This document shows positions 48,199-56,810 of a stretch of DNA of 58,061 nt, in pieces. Position 1 is the first letter of the stretch. Every line of letters starts with the position of its first letter. Source of the DNA: Megasphaera hominis (lineage in GTDB: Bacteria > Bacillota > Negativicutes > Veillonellales > Megasphaeraceae); contig NZ_JACOGK010000020.1 in NCBI RefSeq assembly GCF_014269395.1, forward strand, positions 1 to 58,061, given 5' to 3'. A program made the translations under genes and the position numbers. The notes beneath the pieces were generated by a model. It searched no databases. It saw nothing but the letters and a program-made list of their open reading frames with translations, and was not told the origin of the DNA.

Positions 48199-48252
48199 CG
48201 TATGCTTCATTTCATATAATTGTAATTCATTCAACAAAATGGAGGGCTCAAG

Positions 48253-48450
48253 ATGGCTAAAGCAAAACCAAACACGGAATTATGCAAAGGCTGCAGATTA
48301 TGTGTCGGTGCATGTCCTAAACAGGCAATTATTCCTCTCGAAGAAGTAAACAAAAAAGGATATCAGATTATCCGCGTTGATGAAGAAAAATGCATTGGCT
48401 GCGGCATGTGCTACAAGACATGTCCGGATTGCGTATTTACAATAGCGTAA
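48253..48450 (+). CDS. 2-oxoacid:ferredoxin oxidoreductase delta subunit (4Fe-4S ferredoxin)
   Basis: 65 residues with two 4Fe-4S motifs, CKGCRLCVGACP and CIGCGMCYKTCP, separated as in bacterial ferredoxins. As the first gene of a ferredoxin-alpha-beta-gamma set it is the electron-transfer subunit of the complex rather than a free ferredoxin. GGAGGG lies 9 nt before the ATG. Cytoplasmic and presumably oxygen-sensitive. Confidence 0.88.
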   Translation: MAKAKPNTELCKGCRLCVGACPKQAIIPLEEVNKKGYQIIRVDEEKCIGCGMCYKTCPDCVFTIA

Positions 48451-48468
48451 GCGAAAGGGGGTTATAAA

Positions 48469-49551
48469 ATGAGCGCAGACTACGTATTGATGAAAGGGAA
48501 CGAAGCCATTGCGGAAGCTGCCCTGCGGGCAGGCTGTCGTTTCTATGCAGGCTATCCTATTACTCCACAAAGTGAAATTTTGGAATATATGTCCTCGAAT
48601 ATGCAGAAATACGGCGGCACCTTTATTCAGGGTGAAAATGAAATCGCCAGCATGAGCATGATTTGGGGCGCTGCCGCTGCCGGTGCACGCTGCATGTCCA
48701 GCTCCTCCGGCCCGGGCTTCGACCTGAAGCAGGAAGAAATTTCCTACCTCTCGTCGTACAACCTGCCTTGTGTCCTCGTCGACGCTATGCGTTACGGCTT
48801 AGGTGACGGCGAAATCACAGCCGGCCAGGACTCCTACTGGGAAGCTGTGCGTGGCGGTGGTCATGGCGACAGCCGTCAGCTCGTATATGCACCGGCTTCT
48901 GTCGATGAATGCGTACAACTGACCTACCAGGCCTTCGACAAAGCAGAAGAATATCGCAACGTGGTCATCATTCTTACTGATGGTGCCATCAGCCAGATGA
49001 TTGAAAAATGCACGCTGCCACCGGCAAAAGAACACGATATCAACAAATTCGACTGGACGCTGACAGGTAAACCCTTAGGTGTCAAGAAGAACAAAGTCTA
49101 TAACCTCGATCACACCATCGGCTTTGAAGCATGGGAAAAACTCATGCGCAACAAGTTCAAGACCATGTATGAAAATGAACAGCGCTGGGAAGAATTCCAG
49201 ACGGATGATGCAGAAATCGTTCTCGTAGCCATTGGCATTTCCTCCCGTGTCTGCAAATCTGCTGTACGTCAGGCCCGCAAGGAAGGCTTCAAACTGGGCC
49301 TGCTCCGGCCGATCACGGTATGGCCGTTCCCGCGCAAGGCTTTCGAAAAAATGCCTAAGAGCGTAGAAGCTTATGTAACGGTAGAAATGGGCATGTCCTC
49401 CCAGATGGGCGAAGACGTTCTCCTGGCAATGAAACATCAGAAACCGTTCTACAGCTACTTGACGACGAAATACATTCCGAAAGCAGAAGACATTGTCAAT
49501 TTCTGTAAAGATATCAAAGCTGGCAAGGTTCAGCAGACGGAGGTGTTCTAA
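48469..49551 (+). CDS. 2-oxoacid:ferredoxin oxidoreductase alpha subunit
   Basis: 360 residues. The pyrimidine-domain motif GYPITPQSEILEYM and the ENEIASMSMIWGAAAAGAR segment identify the alpha subunit of the VOR/KOR family. With the other subunits it oxidatively decarboxylates a 2-oxoacid to an acyl-CoA using TPP and reduces ferredoxin. Branched-chain 2-oxoacids, 2-oxoglutarate or a less usual oxoacid are all possible; sequence alone does not decide. Eighteen bases after the ferredoxin gene, one base before the beta gene. Confidence 0.88.
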   Translation: MSADYVLMKGNEAIAEAALRAGCRFYAGYPITPQSEILEYMSSNMQKYGGTFIQGENEIASMSMIWGAAAAGARCMSSSSGPGFDLKQEEISYLSSYNLPCVLVDAMRYGLGDGEITAGQDSYWEAVRGGGHGDSRQLVYAPASVDECVQLTYQAFDKAEEYRNVVIILTDGAISQMIEKCTLPPAKEHDINKFDWTLTGKPLGVKKNKVYNLDHTIGFEAWEKLMRNKFKTMYENEQRWEEFQTDDAEIVLVAIGISSRVCKSAVRQARKEGFKLGLLRPITVWPFPRKAFEKMPKSVEAYVTVEMGMSSQMGEDVLLAMKHQKPFYSYLTTKYIPKAEDIVNFCKDIKAGKVQQTEVF

Positions 49552-49552
49552 A

Positions 49553-50293
49553 ATGGCAAAATTTGCTAAACCGGAATCGATTGTGAATACGACAGAATAC
49601 TGTGGTGGCTGCGGCCATGGCATCATTCAGCGCCTCATTGCTGAATCTATAGAAGAACTGAACTTGCAGGATAAAACCATTGGTGTCGTTGACATTGCCT
49701 GTTCCTACTGGTCTCTCGACGCCTTGGACTATGATATGATCGCCGGCCCGCATGGCCGTCTTGCAGCAGTAGCGACTGGCATCAAACGGGTTCGCCCGGA
49801 AGCTAACGTATACGTGCACTCCGGTGATGGCTGTGCCTACGTTATCGGTCTTTCCGAAACGTCTTACGCTGCTATCCGCGATGTACCCATTACGATGATT
49901 GTCGCCAACAATGGTATCTTCGGCATGACCGGCGGCCAGCTGAACCTGGCAACGACTCTCGTCGGTGACAAGACCGTCAGCAGCAAGGCCGGCCGTAATC
50001 CTGATACGATGGGCCACCCTGTAGATATGCTGAAATCCTTCCAGAACTACGATGTAGAATTCCTTGCCCGCGGTGCTCTCTACGATGTCAAGCACATCGA
50101 ACAGACGAAGAAATTCATCAAAAAAGGCCTGGAAAACCAGCGTGATGGCAAAGGCTTCTCCCTCATCGAAGTCCTTTCCCCGTGCCCGACGAACTGGAAA
50201 CTCGATCCGGTCAAGGCTATGGAAAAGATTAAAAACGAAAACGAAAAAATATTCCCCGTAGGCGTATACACAGATCGTGGAGGTGTACAATAA
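49553..50293 (+). CDS. 2-oxoacid:ferredoxin oxidoreductase beta subunit (TPP-binding)
   Basis: 246 residues. CGGCGHG is the N-terminal cluster/TPP-adjacent cysteine motif, and GDGCAYVIG ... ANNGIFGMTGGQ is the TPP/Mg2+ motif of the beta subunit. The ATG at 49553 behind GGAGG is used; a longer frame starting inside the alpha gene is unlikely. The stop shares one base with the gamma start (TAATG), so they are coupled. Confidence 0.9.
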   Translation: MAKFAKPESIVNTTEYCGGCGHGIIQRLIAESIEELNLQDKTIGVVDIACSYWSLDALDYDMIAGPHGRLAAVATGIKRVRPEANVYVHSGDGCAYVIGLSETSYAAIRDVPITMIVANNGIFGMTGGQLNLATTLVGDKTVSSKAGRNPDTMGHPVDMLKSFQNYDVEFLARGALYDVKHIEQTKKFIKKGLENQRDGKGFSLIEVLSPCPTNWKLDPVKAMEKIKNENEKIFPVGVYTDRGGVQ

Positions 50294-50829
50294 TGGCAGA
50301 TATTATTATGAGCGGCTTAGGTGGCCAGGGTGTACTGACGGCCGGTAAAATCCTCATCAATATTGCAGCGGCAGAAGGCAAAAACGTAAGCTGGACTTCT
50401 ACCTATGGTGCTGCTATGCGTGGCGGTTCCGCAAGCTGCAACATCGTTGTCTCCGATGAAGAAATCGGCAGTCCCTATCCTTCCCAGTATGATATCCTCT
50501 TTGCCATGAGCGATGAAGCATATGAAACGTATGTCGGCAATATGCGTGACGGCGGTACGGTCATCATCAACAGCTCTATGGTAGGCGAACATGACTTCCC
50601 GAAAAACGTCAACGTCTATGCCGTTCCGGCAACGAACGAAGCCAATGAAGCAGGCAACAGCCGCGCTGCCAACCTGGTAATGCTCGGCGCACTCATTGAA
50701 GCGACGAAGCTCATGGATACGCAGAAATTCGGTGCTGGCCTCAATGCCTATTTCGAAAAAAAAGGCCACAACACGCCGTCCAACCTTGTTTGCTATCAAA
50801 AAGGCGTAGCAACAGTAGAAAAAAAATAA
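50293..50829 (+). CDS. 2-oxoacid:ferredoxin oxidoreductase gamma subunit
   Basis: 178 residues. The N-terminal GLGGQGVLTAGKIL and the TSTYGAAMRGGSASCNIV segment are the marks of the gamma (catalytic-interface/CoA-side) subunit. Its length is typical. Completes the delta-alpha-beta-gamma complex; 37 bp before the RidA gene. Confidence 0.9.
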   Translation: MADIIMSGLGGQGVLTAGKILINIAAAEGKNVSWTSTYGAAMRGGSASCNIVVSDEEIGSPYPSQYDILFAMSDEAYETYVGNMRDGGTVIINSSMVGEHDFPKNVNVYAVPATNEANEAGNSRAANLVMLGALIEATKLMDTQKFGAGLNAYFEKKGHNTPSNLVCYQKGVATVEKK

Positions 50830-50866
50830 GCTGAATGCAAGATCTCATGGAAATAAGGTGACCAAT

Positions 50867-51250
50867 TTGGCAATTGAATTTTTAACGAACCCGCAGCTGC
50901 CCAGAACATCCGGCCCGTATTCGTATGGTACGAAATACGGCAACCTGATTCTCACGTCTGGCCAGATTGCCCTTGATCCGAATACGAATGAAATCGTCAC
51001 GGATATCCGCAAGGCTACGAGAATGGTTCTGGATTGTTTGCTCCTCGTCGTCGAAGCCGGCGGCGGTACGAAGGAAACAATCGCAAAAGTTGATGTGTAT
51101 CTGAAAGATCTCAACGATTTTGAAGCGTTCAATGAAGTGTACAGTGAATTTTTCGGTACACACAAACCGGCCCGGGTAACGGTCCAGGCTGGTGACTTAG
51201 CCGAAGGTGCGACGATTGAAGCGGCCGTTACGGCATTTACAGCTGAATAA
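50867..51250 (+). CDS. RidA/YjgF-family enamine/imine deaminase
   Basis: 127 residues. The RidA signature is present: R-TSGPYSYGTKYGNLILTSGQIALDP, and near the end RVTVQAGDLAEGATIEAAVTA with the substrate-carboxylate arginine. Such trimers hydrolyse reactive 2-imino acids to 2-oxoacids. TTG at 50867 with AAGGTGA 5-9 nt upstream is preferred over a GTG three codons earlier. In this gene train its job may be to open a cyclic or linear imine made by the racemase-family enzyme, giving the oxidoreductase substrate (inference). Confidence 0.82.
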   Translation: MAIEFLTNPQLPRTSGPYSYGTKYGNLILTSGQIALDPNTNEIVTDIRKATRMVLDCLLLVVEAGGGTKETIAKVDVYLKDLNDFEAFNEVYSEFFGTHKPARVTVQAGDLAEGATIEAAVTAFTAE

Positions 51251-51342
51251 AAAATTCGTGAATTTCATGTTTTCTGCTGGAACAGGCATAAGGAGGCAGA
51301 TGCGGTGCTGCAGTGAGCTGTGATTCCTAGGGAGATGTAAAC

Positions 51343-52941
51343 ATGAAGATGCAAGCGGATACGTTTGATAAGCACCTCAATCCCTGGTCCTTTTGGCCGG
51401 CGACCATTGCCTTAGGGCTGTTCATCCTCGCCGGTGTGTTCGACCAGGAACAGCTGGGAGCTTTCCTCAACGGGCTCCTGTACAGCCTGGCGAATAACCT
51501 GGGCTGGTACATCAATCTTTTATCACTTAGCATGATTTTCCTGGTGCTAGTCTTTATCATCTATCGGTATGGGGACATCAAAATTGGTGGCGCTGATGTG
51601 AAGCCCCAGTACAGCACATTTAGCTGGTGCTGCATGACTATTGCCGGCTCATTAGGGACGGGGATCCTGTTTTGGGCCATGGGGGAACCGATATTTCATT
51701 TTGCTACGCCACCTGTTGCGGCCGGAGTGACACCCTTTAGCCGGCAGGCAGCCATATATGCCATTTCGCAGGCCATGTGGGACTGGTCCTTCATCCAGTA
51801 CGCTATGTACGGCATTTGTGCCGTCGGCTTTGCCATCGTGACGTATAATCTGAAAAAGAGCCTGTCTTTTGGGTCGTTACTGGAAGTAATCTTTGGCCGC
51901 CCTATGCCGAAGCTGACGATTCTGGTACACGCGCTGATTATCTTCTGCCTGTGTGGCGCCGTCTCCAACTCTATGGGAGTAGGCGTCATGCAGGTAGGCG
52001 CGGGAATCGAATTGCTCCTGGGCATTCCTCAGTCAAAACTTGTCTGGCTGATTATTTCTGTCTGTATTTGTTCCATTTTTACCATATCCTGTGTGTGCGG
52101 CATGGCACGGGGCCTGCAGCGGCTGGCCACGTTGAAGATATTCATCTTCATGTCCATCCTCGTTTTTGTCATCCTCTTGGGGGATACGCAATTTATGAGC
52201 AAGCTGGGGACAGAAGCGACAGGGTACATGATCGATCATTGGGGGATGCATACGACGATCATGAATTCCCTGGTACCGGAGGATCATTGGTTTGCCGATT
52301 GGATTATTCAGTACTGGTGCTCCTTCTTCGTCTATGCTCCGGTAATCGGTATGTTTTTCAGTCGTATGGCTAAAGGCCATACAGTACGCAAGTTCCTCAT
52401 GGTCAGTGTTGTCGTTCCTTCTGTCTTCTGCATGTTCTGGATCGGCATTTTTGGCAGCATGACGATTAAGCTGCAGACCTCGGGAATCCTGGACATCTGG
52501 AGTGCCGTCCACACGTATGGCATGCAGACGACAATTTTCCAGATTCTGTCCAGCCTGCCTTTTGGCACGATTTTCATGGCCGCTTTCATCGTTTCCACAT
52601 GTATTTCTTTCTGTTGTCTCGCCGATCCTATGGCAGCCGTCCTGGCTACGCTGAGCGTGCGGAACCTGCAGATTGATGATGAAGCGCCGAAATTAATTAA
52701 GATTATCATGGGTCTTCTCATTACGACCGTAGCCTATGTGCTCGTTGCCTCAGGCGGTGTCAATTCCGTCAAAGGCATGTTTGTCCTCATTGGTGTGCCG
52801 GTCTCCTTCGTAGTCATTGCCTGTATTTACGCCAGCTTCAAGCTTTGTGAAAAGTGCATCCGGGAAAAGAACTATGGCTGCCTAGAGGAAGCAAAGCCGG
52901 CTGAGACACGGGAAGAAACGAGAGAAACACCTGTGGAATAA
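51343..52941 (+). CDS. BCCT-family (betaine/carnitine/choline) transporter
   Basis: A 532-residue membrane protein with about 12 helices and the LeuT-like core. TFSWCCMTIAGSLGTGILFWAMGEPIFHF is the family's helix-3 region and YWCSFFVYAPVIGMFFSRMAKGHTVRKF the helix-8 hallmark. In BetP-like proteins the latter is WWISWSPFVG...; here the tryptophans are mostly replaced, so the substrate may not be a trimethylammonium compound. A second ATG two codons in (51349) is possible. A 92-bp gap separates it from ridA with no terminator. Confidence 0.85.
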   Translation: MKMQADTFDKHLNPWSFWPATIALGLFILAGVFDQEQLGAFLNGLLYSLANNLGWYINLLSLSMIFLVLVFIIYRYGDIKIGGADVKPQYSTFSWCCMTIAGSLGTGILFWAMGEPIFHFATPPVAAGVTPFSRQAAIYAISQAMWDWSFIQYAMYGICAVGFAIVTYNLKKSLSFGSLLEVIFGRPMPKLTILVHALIIFCLCGAVSNSMGVGVMQVGAGIELLLGIPQSKLVWLIISVCICSIFTISCVCGMARGLQRLATLKIFIFMSILVFVILLGDTQFMSKLGTEATGYMIDHWGMHTTIMNSLVPEDHWFADWIIQYWCSFFVYAPVIGMFFSRMAKGHTVRKFLMVSVVVPSVFCMFWIGIFGSMTIKLQTSGILDIWSAVHTYGMQTTIFQILSSLPFGTIFMAAFIVSTCISFCCLADPMAAVLATLSVRNLQIDDEAPKLIKIIMGLLITTVAYVLVASGGVNSVKGMFVLIGVPVSFVVIACIYASFKLCEKCIREKNYGCLEEAKPAETREETRETPVE

Positions 52942-52976
52942 AGTTCATAAAGTAACATATATGTCACGTGAAAGTA

Positions 52977-54060
52977 AAAAGGAGGAAATTAAGATGGGAT
53001 TCAAAAGAGTAATCAACTGCGTAGAAACACATGATGGCGAACCGATGCGCGTCGTAACCGGCGGCATTGGCCCGATTCCCGGCAACAGCGTCTATGAAAT
53101 GGAAGAATATTTACGCCAGTACGGCGATGGGCTGCGGAAATTCTTACTGCGTGAACCGCGCGGCTATCCGCCCATGTGCTGCAACGTCATTGTACCGCCG
53201 AAGGATCCTTCCGCAGCAGCAGGATTCATCATTATGGAACAGACCGAATATCCGATGATGTCCGGCGGCAATGTCATTTCTGTAGCAACGGTACTGTTGG
53301 AAACGGGTATGATTCCGGCCAAGGAAGGCCTGAATGAATTCATTCTTGAATGCCCGGCTGGCCTGATCGGCATTAAGGCCATGTATGAAAACGACAAAGT
53401 AACGGCAGTTACCTTCAAGAATGTACCGGCCTTTGCCGTATACGTAAACAAAGAAATTGAAGTACCGCATATCGGTCACGGTGTAGAAAAAGTAACCGTT
53501 GACGTAGCCTGGGGCGGCATGTTCTATGTCATGGCAGATGTACGCCAGTTCCCGTGGGTCGCACTGGAACCGGATCAGGGCCGCGAAATTACGCGTATCT
53601 CCTCGTTGATCCTGAAAGCAGCACAGGATCAGCTGCCGGTAGAACACCCGAACTATCCGGGCGTAGGGATTTCCATTTCCCAGCTCTTCGGACCGAGCCC
53701 GAACCCGGAAAAATCGGATGTCAAGAATGCCGTAACCGTAGCCTCCGGTGCCGTAGATTTCGACAACCCGTCTACGTGGATCGGCGCTTTGGACCGTTGC
53801 CCCTGCGGTACCGGTACGTGCGCAAGAATGGCAGCCATGTATGCCAAAGGCGAACTGAAGCTGAACGAAGCCTTCCGTCATGAAGGGCTCATGGGCGTCG
53901 TTTACACAGGCCACTTAATTGAAGAAACGGAAATTGCCGGTCATAAGGCAGTCATTCCGACGATTACAGGTGAATCCTGGATTTATGGGTTTAACAATCT
54001 CGTCCTCGACTCGACAGATCCCTTCCCTGAAGGCTTCACAGTCGGCGACATTTGGGGCTA
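52977..54060. repeat. Direct repeat copy 1, 1,084 bp
   Basis: This segment, from AAAA just before AGGAGG to the first two stop-codon bases of the racemase-family gene, is repeated at 56811-57894. Direct base-by-base comparison shows four differences (53308, 53788, 53836, 53917), all synonymous third-position changes (or Leu first/third-equivalent TTA/TTG). Confidence 0.97.
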
Positions 54061-54061
54061 G
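52994..54061 (+). CDS. Proline racemase-superfamily enzyme, Ser/Cys type (copy 1)
   Basis: 355 residues with the two-lobe diaminopimelate-epimerase-like fold of the proline racemase family. The second catalytic site is PCGTGT with C271. The first site, MCGH in true racemases, reads MSGGN with Ser at residue 90. In the family a Ser or Thr here goes with trans-3-hydroxy-L-proline dehydratases, and a few Ser/Cys members epimerise hydroxyproline; simple two-base racemisation is less likely. ATG at 52994 has AGGAGG 8 nt upstream; a longer frame 11 codons upstream is unlikely. Encodes the same protein as the gene at 56828. Confidence 0.88.
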   Translation: MGFKRVINCVETHDGEPMRVVTGGIGPIPGNSVYEMEEYLRQYGDGLRKFLLREPRGYPPMCCNVIVPPKDPSAAAGFIIMEQTEYPMMSGGNVISVATVLLETGMIPAKEGLNEFILECPAGLIGIKAMYENDKVTAVTFKNVPAFAVYVNKEIEVPHIGHGVEKVTVDVAWGGMFYVMADVRQFPWVALEPDQGREITRISSLILKAAQDQLPVEHPNYPGVGISISQLFGPSPNPEKSDVKNAVTVASGAVDFDNPSTWIGALDRCPCGTGTCARMAAMYAKGELKLNEAFRHEGLMGVVYTGHLIEETEIAGHKAVIPTITGESWIYGFNNLVLDSTDPFPEGFTVGDIWG

Positions 54062-54073
54062 GAGGCCGGAACA

Positions 54074-55312
54074 ATGGGTGCAAGTGCAAAACAAACAGCG
54101 AAACAAACAATTGAACAATTAGCAGTTAAGCCGTTGACCGGTGTCCGCATTCTAGACTTAACGCATGCCTACAGTGGCCCGTTTTGCACGATGCATCTTG
54201 CGGACCATGGCGCAACCGTCATCAAGCTGGAAATTCCCGGCAAAGGGGACCAGAGCCGTAATTGGGGGCCTTTCAAAAATGGTGCCAGCGGCTACTATGC
54301 CTATGTCAATCGCAACAAGTACGGCCTTACGCTGAACTTGAAGGAAGAAAAAGGTAAGGAAATCTTCAAAAAATTGATTCGCGAAGTCGACGTCGTCTGT
54401 GAAAACTTCCGCGTCGGCACGATGGAAAAGATGGGCCTCGGCTATGATGTCCTCAAGGAAATCAACCCACAGCTGATTTATGCATCCATCTCCGGCTTTG
54501 GCCTGGAAGGTCCTGAAGCTACGCAGCCGAGCTACGATGTCGTATCTCAGGCCATGGGCGGCCTCATGAGCATGACCGGTGAAAAAGGCCATATCTTCAA
54601 GGTCGGCCCGGCCATTGCCGACAACTATTCCGGTACGTACTTGTCCCTGGCCATCGTCATGGCCTTATATCAGAAGGAACGGACGGGCTTAGGACGGCGC
54701 GTAGATGTGTCCATGCTCGATACGATTTTCTCGATCCTTGAAACAGGGGCCATTTCTTACACCTTGAATGGCAAAATCGCTGAACCGGCAGGTAACCGCG
54801 ATCCGGAAATTGCGCCCTTCGATGTCCTGAAAGCCAAGGATGGCAGCTTTGCCATTGCCTGTGGGACACAGAAATTCTGGAAATCCCTTTGCCAGGTCAT
54901 GAATCGACCGGAACTGGCAGAAAACCCTCATTTCATCGATAACCAGGCCCGTTGTGACCACTACCTGGATGAATTAAAACCACTCCTGGAAGAATGGAGC
55001 AGCCAGCACACGCTGGCTGAGCTGGAAACCTGGATGACAGGGGCAGGCATTCCCTTCGGCCGCATTTGCAATACGAAGGAAGCCTGTGAAAGTGAGATCA
55101 TCAAACGCCGTCACATGCTTTGGCAGATTGATGATCCGGCCTTTGGCGAAACGATTTCCGTACCGGGAACACCGATGAAAATTCATGGCTGTGCTGACCA
55201 GGCTGAACGGCCGGCACCGCAGCTGGGGCAGCATACCGATGCGATTCTCCATGATTTGCTCCATCTGGATATGGATGCTATCAAGAATCTGCACGAAACG
55301 AATGTTATCTAA
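54074..55312 (+). CDS. Class III CoA-transferase (CaiB/BaiF family)
   Basis: 412 residues. The family core LTGVRILDLTHAYSGPFCTMHLADHGATVIKLE at 21-53 and the NRNKYGLTLNL and VGPAIADNYSG segments are typical; D183 in the latter is the likely aspartyl-CoA/acyl anhydride residue. Class III enzymes move CoA between carboxylic acids (carnitine, oxalate, bile acids, 2-hydroxyacids). The partner acids are unknown. GGAGG lies before the ATG, 12 bp after the first racemase-family gene. Confidence 0.88.
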   Translation: MGASAKQTAKQTIEQLAVKPLTGVRILDLTHAYSGPFCTMHLADHGATVIKLEIPGKGDQSRNWGPFKNGASGYYAYVNRNKYGLTLNLKEEKGKEIFKKLIREVDVVCENFRVGTMEKMGLGYDVLKEINPQLIYASISGFGLEGPEATQPSYDVVSQAMGGLMSMTGEKGHIFKVGPAIADNYSGTYLSLAIVMALYQKERTGLGRRVDVSMLDTIFSILETGAISYTLNGKIAEPAGNRDPEIAPFDVLKAKDGSFAIACGTQKFWKSLCQVMNRPELAENPHFIDNQARCDHYLDELKPLLEEWSSQHTLAELETWMTGAGIPFGRICNTKEACESEIIKRRHMLWQIDDPAFGETISVPGTPMKIHGCADQAERPAPQLGQHTDAILHDLLHLDMDAIKNLHETNVI

Positions 55313-55418
55313 GATGTTTACGAAGTTCATGGATATCCTTTCTGTACGGACTGCCAGACGGTAGTCCGGAAGGAAAGGAGAGAGGGCCTTATGCAAAAGG
55401 CCGGAAAGGTTGGTCGCC
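55313..55418 (+). other. Intercistronic hairpins before the MFS gene
   Basis: CGGACT / AGTCCG (about 55346-55368) and GGCCTT / AAGGCC (about 55385-55402) can form hairpins; neither has a T-run, so read-through is expected. Confidence 0.35.
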
Positions 55419-56765
55419 ATGAGTACCAGTATCAGTTTGAAAGATGCACCACTCTTAACATTTCATAAAAAAGTATTTCTCTGTTTTATCTTGGGCCAGA
55501 TTGCCTGCGGGTATACCTTGGGCATTGCCGGCACAGGCTTGGCGCAGGCTACAAGCGCCCTGAACCTGAACAGCTTCTGGGTAGGGCTCCTGGGTTCCGG
55601 TACGTTGATCGGTCTCATGGGCAGCCTCATCGTCGGCAATATTGTCGACCGCGTAGGCCGCAAGACGCTTTTTCTTTTCGATATGCTCGTCTTCGCTGCG
55701 CTGGCCTTGATTCAGTATTTCATTAACGATCCGCTGATTCTCTTTGTGGTCCGTGTCCTCCTGGGACTGACCATTGCCGTCGACTATACGACAGGGGCCT
55801 CGCTCCTGACAGAATGGCTGCCGGCAGAATGGAGCCCGAAGGCGCAGAGCCTGCTCATCATTTTCTGGACTATCGGTTTTGTCGGTTCTTATTTTACGGG
55901 CAGTGTCATTACGGGCTTTGGCGCAGATAATTGGAAATTCATCTTCATGTCGTCGGCTATTCCGGCCCTCGTCGCCGGTATCGTCCGCTTGATCTGCCGT
56001 ATTCCTGAATCGGCCGAATGGCTGTCTACGGTAGGCAAGTATGACCAGGGGCTTGAACTCGTACATCGTTACATCGGTGCCCAGTACACCCTGCCGCCGT
56101 ACGAAGCCGATAATACAGGGGAAAAGGTAACATTGGCCGAACTGTTTAAGCCGGAATACCGCACGAATACTCTGGTTAGTGGCGTTTTCTACGCAGCACA
56201 GGTATTCCCGTACTTCGGTGTAGGGATCTTCATCCCTATCATCGTTAAGAGCATGAATGTTGGCGACCCGGGCTTGGTTGCCGCAGCCTACAATATCTTT
56301 GTACTGGCTGGCGCCGTCATTGGGGTTATTCTCTTCGATAAAATTTCCCGCCGGGCTTTCCTCTTGTCCACGTTCTACGTCGCAGCAGCCGGTATCATCG
56401 GCATGATTCTTCTGCAGGGTATTTCCGTATACGTTACTGTTACGTGCTTCCTCATTTTCGCCATGGGCATGGCTATTTCCGTCGTATCGGAAAACCCCTA
56501 TCCGCCTGAACTGTTCAATACGCGTATGCGTGGTTCCGGCCTGGGCTTTTCCATCTTCTGCAGCCGTGTTGGTGCGGCAGCCGGTACCTTTATGCTGCCG
56601 GTTTTCATGGACGACTTCGGCATCTACGTGACCTTGGGCGTCTGCGCGGCAGCACTGCTCTTCGGTGGTTTCTTCTGCCAGAAGTATGCACCGGAAACGT
56701 TGCCTAAATTCATGAAGCACGAAGATCACACGAACGCAGCCCAGACGGCTGCCAGCGGTCACTGA
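55419..56765 (+). CDS. MFS transporter, sugar/aromatic-acid porter type
   Basis: 448 residues, 12 helices. The helix 2-3 loop DRVGRKTLFLFD and the RIPESAEWL motif after helix 6 are the sugar-porter/organic-acid:H+ symporter signatures. It could import or export an intermediate of the surrounding pathway. ATG at 55419 has GGAAAGG 9 nt upstream; a TTG three codons earlier is also open. Lies between the CoA-transferase and the second racemase-family gene. Confidence 0.85.
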   Translation: MSTSISLKDAPLLTFHKKVFLCFILGQIACGYTLGIAGTGLAQATSALNLNSFWVGLLGSGTLIGLMGSLIVGNIVDRVGRKTLFLFDMLVFAALALIQYFINDPLILFVVRVLLGLTIAVDYTTGASLLTEWLPAEWSPKAQSLLIIFWTIGFVGSYFTGSVITGFGADNWKFIFMSSAIPALVAGIVRLICRIPESAEWLSTVGKYDQGLELVHRYIGAQYTLPPYEADNTGEKVTLAELFKPEYRTNTLVSGVFYAAQVFPYFGVGIFIPIIVKSMNVGDPGLVAAAYNIFVLAGAVIGVILFDKISRRAFLLSTFYVAAAGIIGMILLQGISVYVTVTCFLIFAMGMAISVVSENPYPPELFNTRMRGSGLGFSIFCSRVGAAAGTFMLPVFMDDFGIYVTLGVCAAALLFGGFFCQKYAPETLPKFMKHEDHTNAAQTAASGH

Positions 56766-56810
56766 TATAGGTTTTAAGCAGCCAGGTGCTGCTAAAAAAT
56801 AGCAAGTATC

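Larger units (their letters stand above)
47933..48252. other. AT-rich divergent regulatory region, no gene
   Basis: A 320-bp spacer between the IclR gene and the ferredoxin gene. It holds a consensus promoter at 48130-48158 and three related boxes (48023-48034, 48044-48055, 48187-48198), reported separately. No further gene is seen. Confidence 0.6.
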
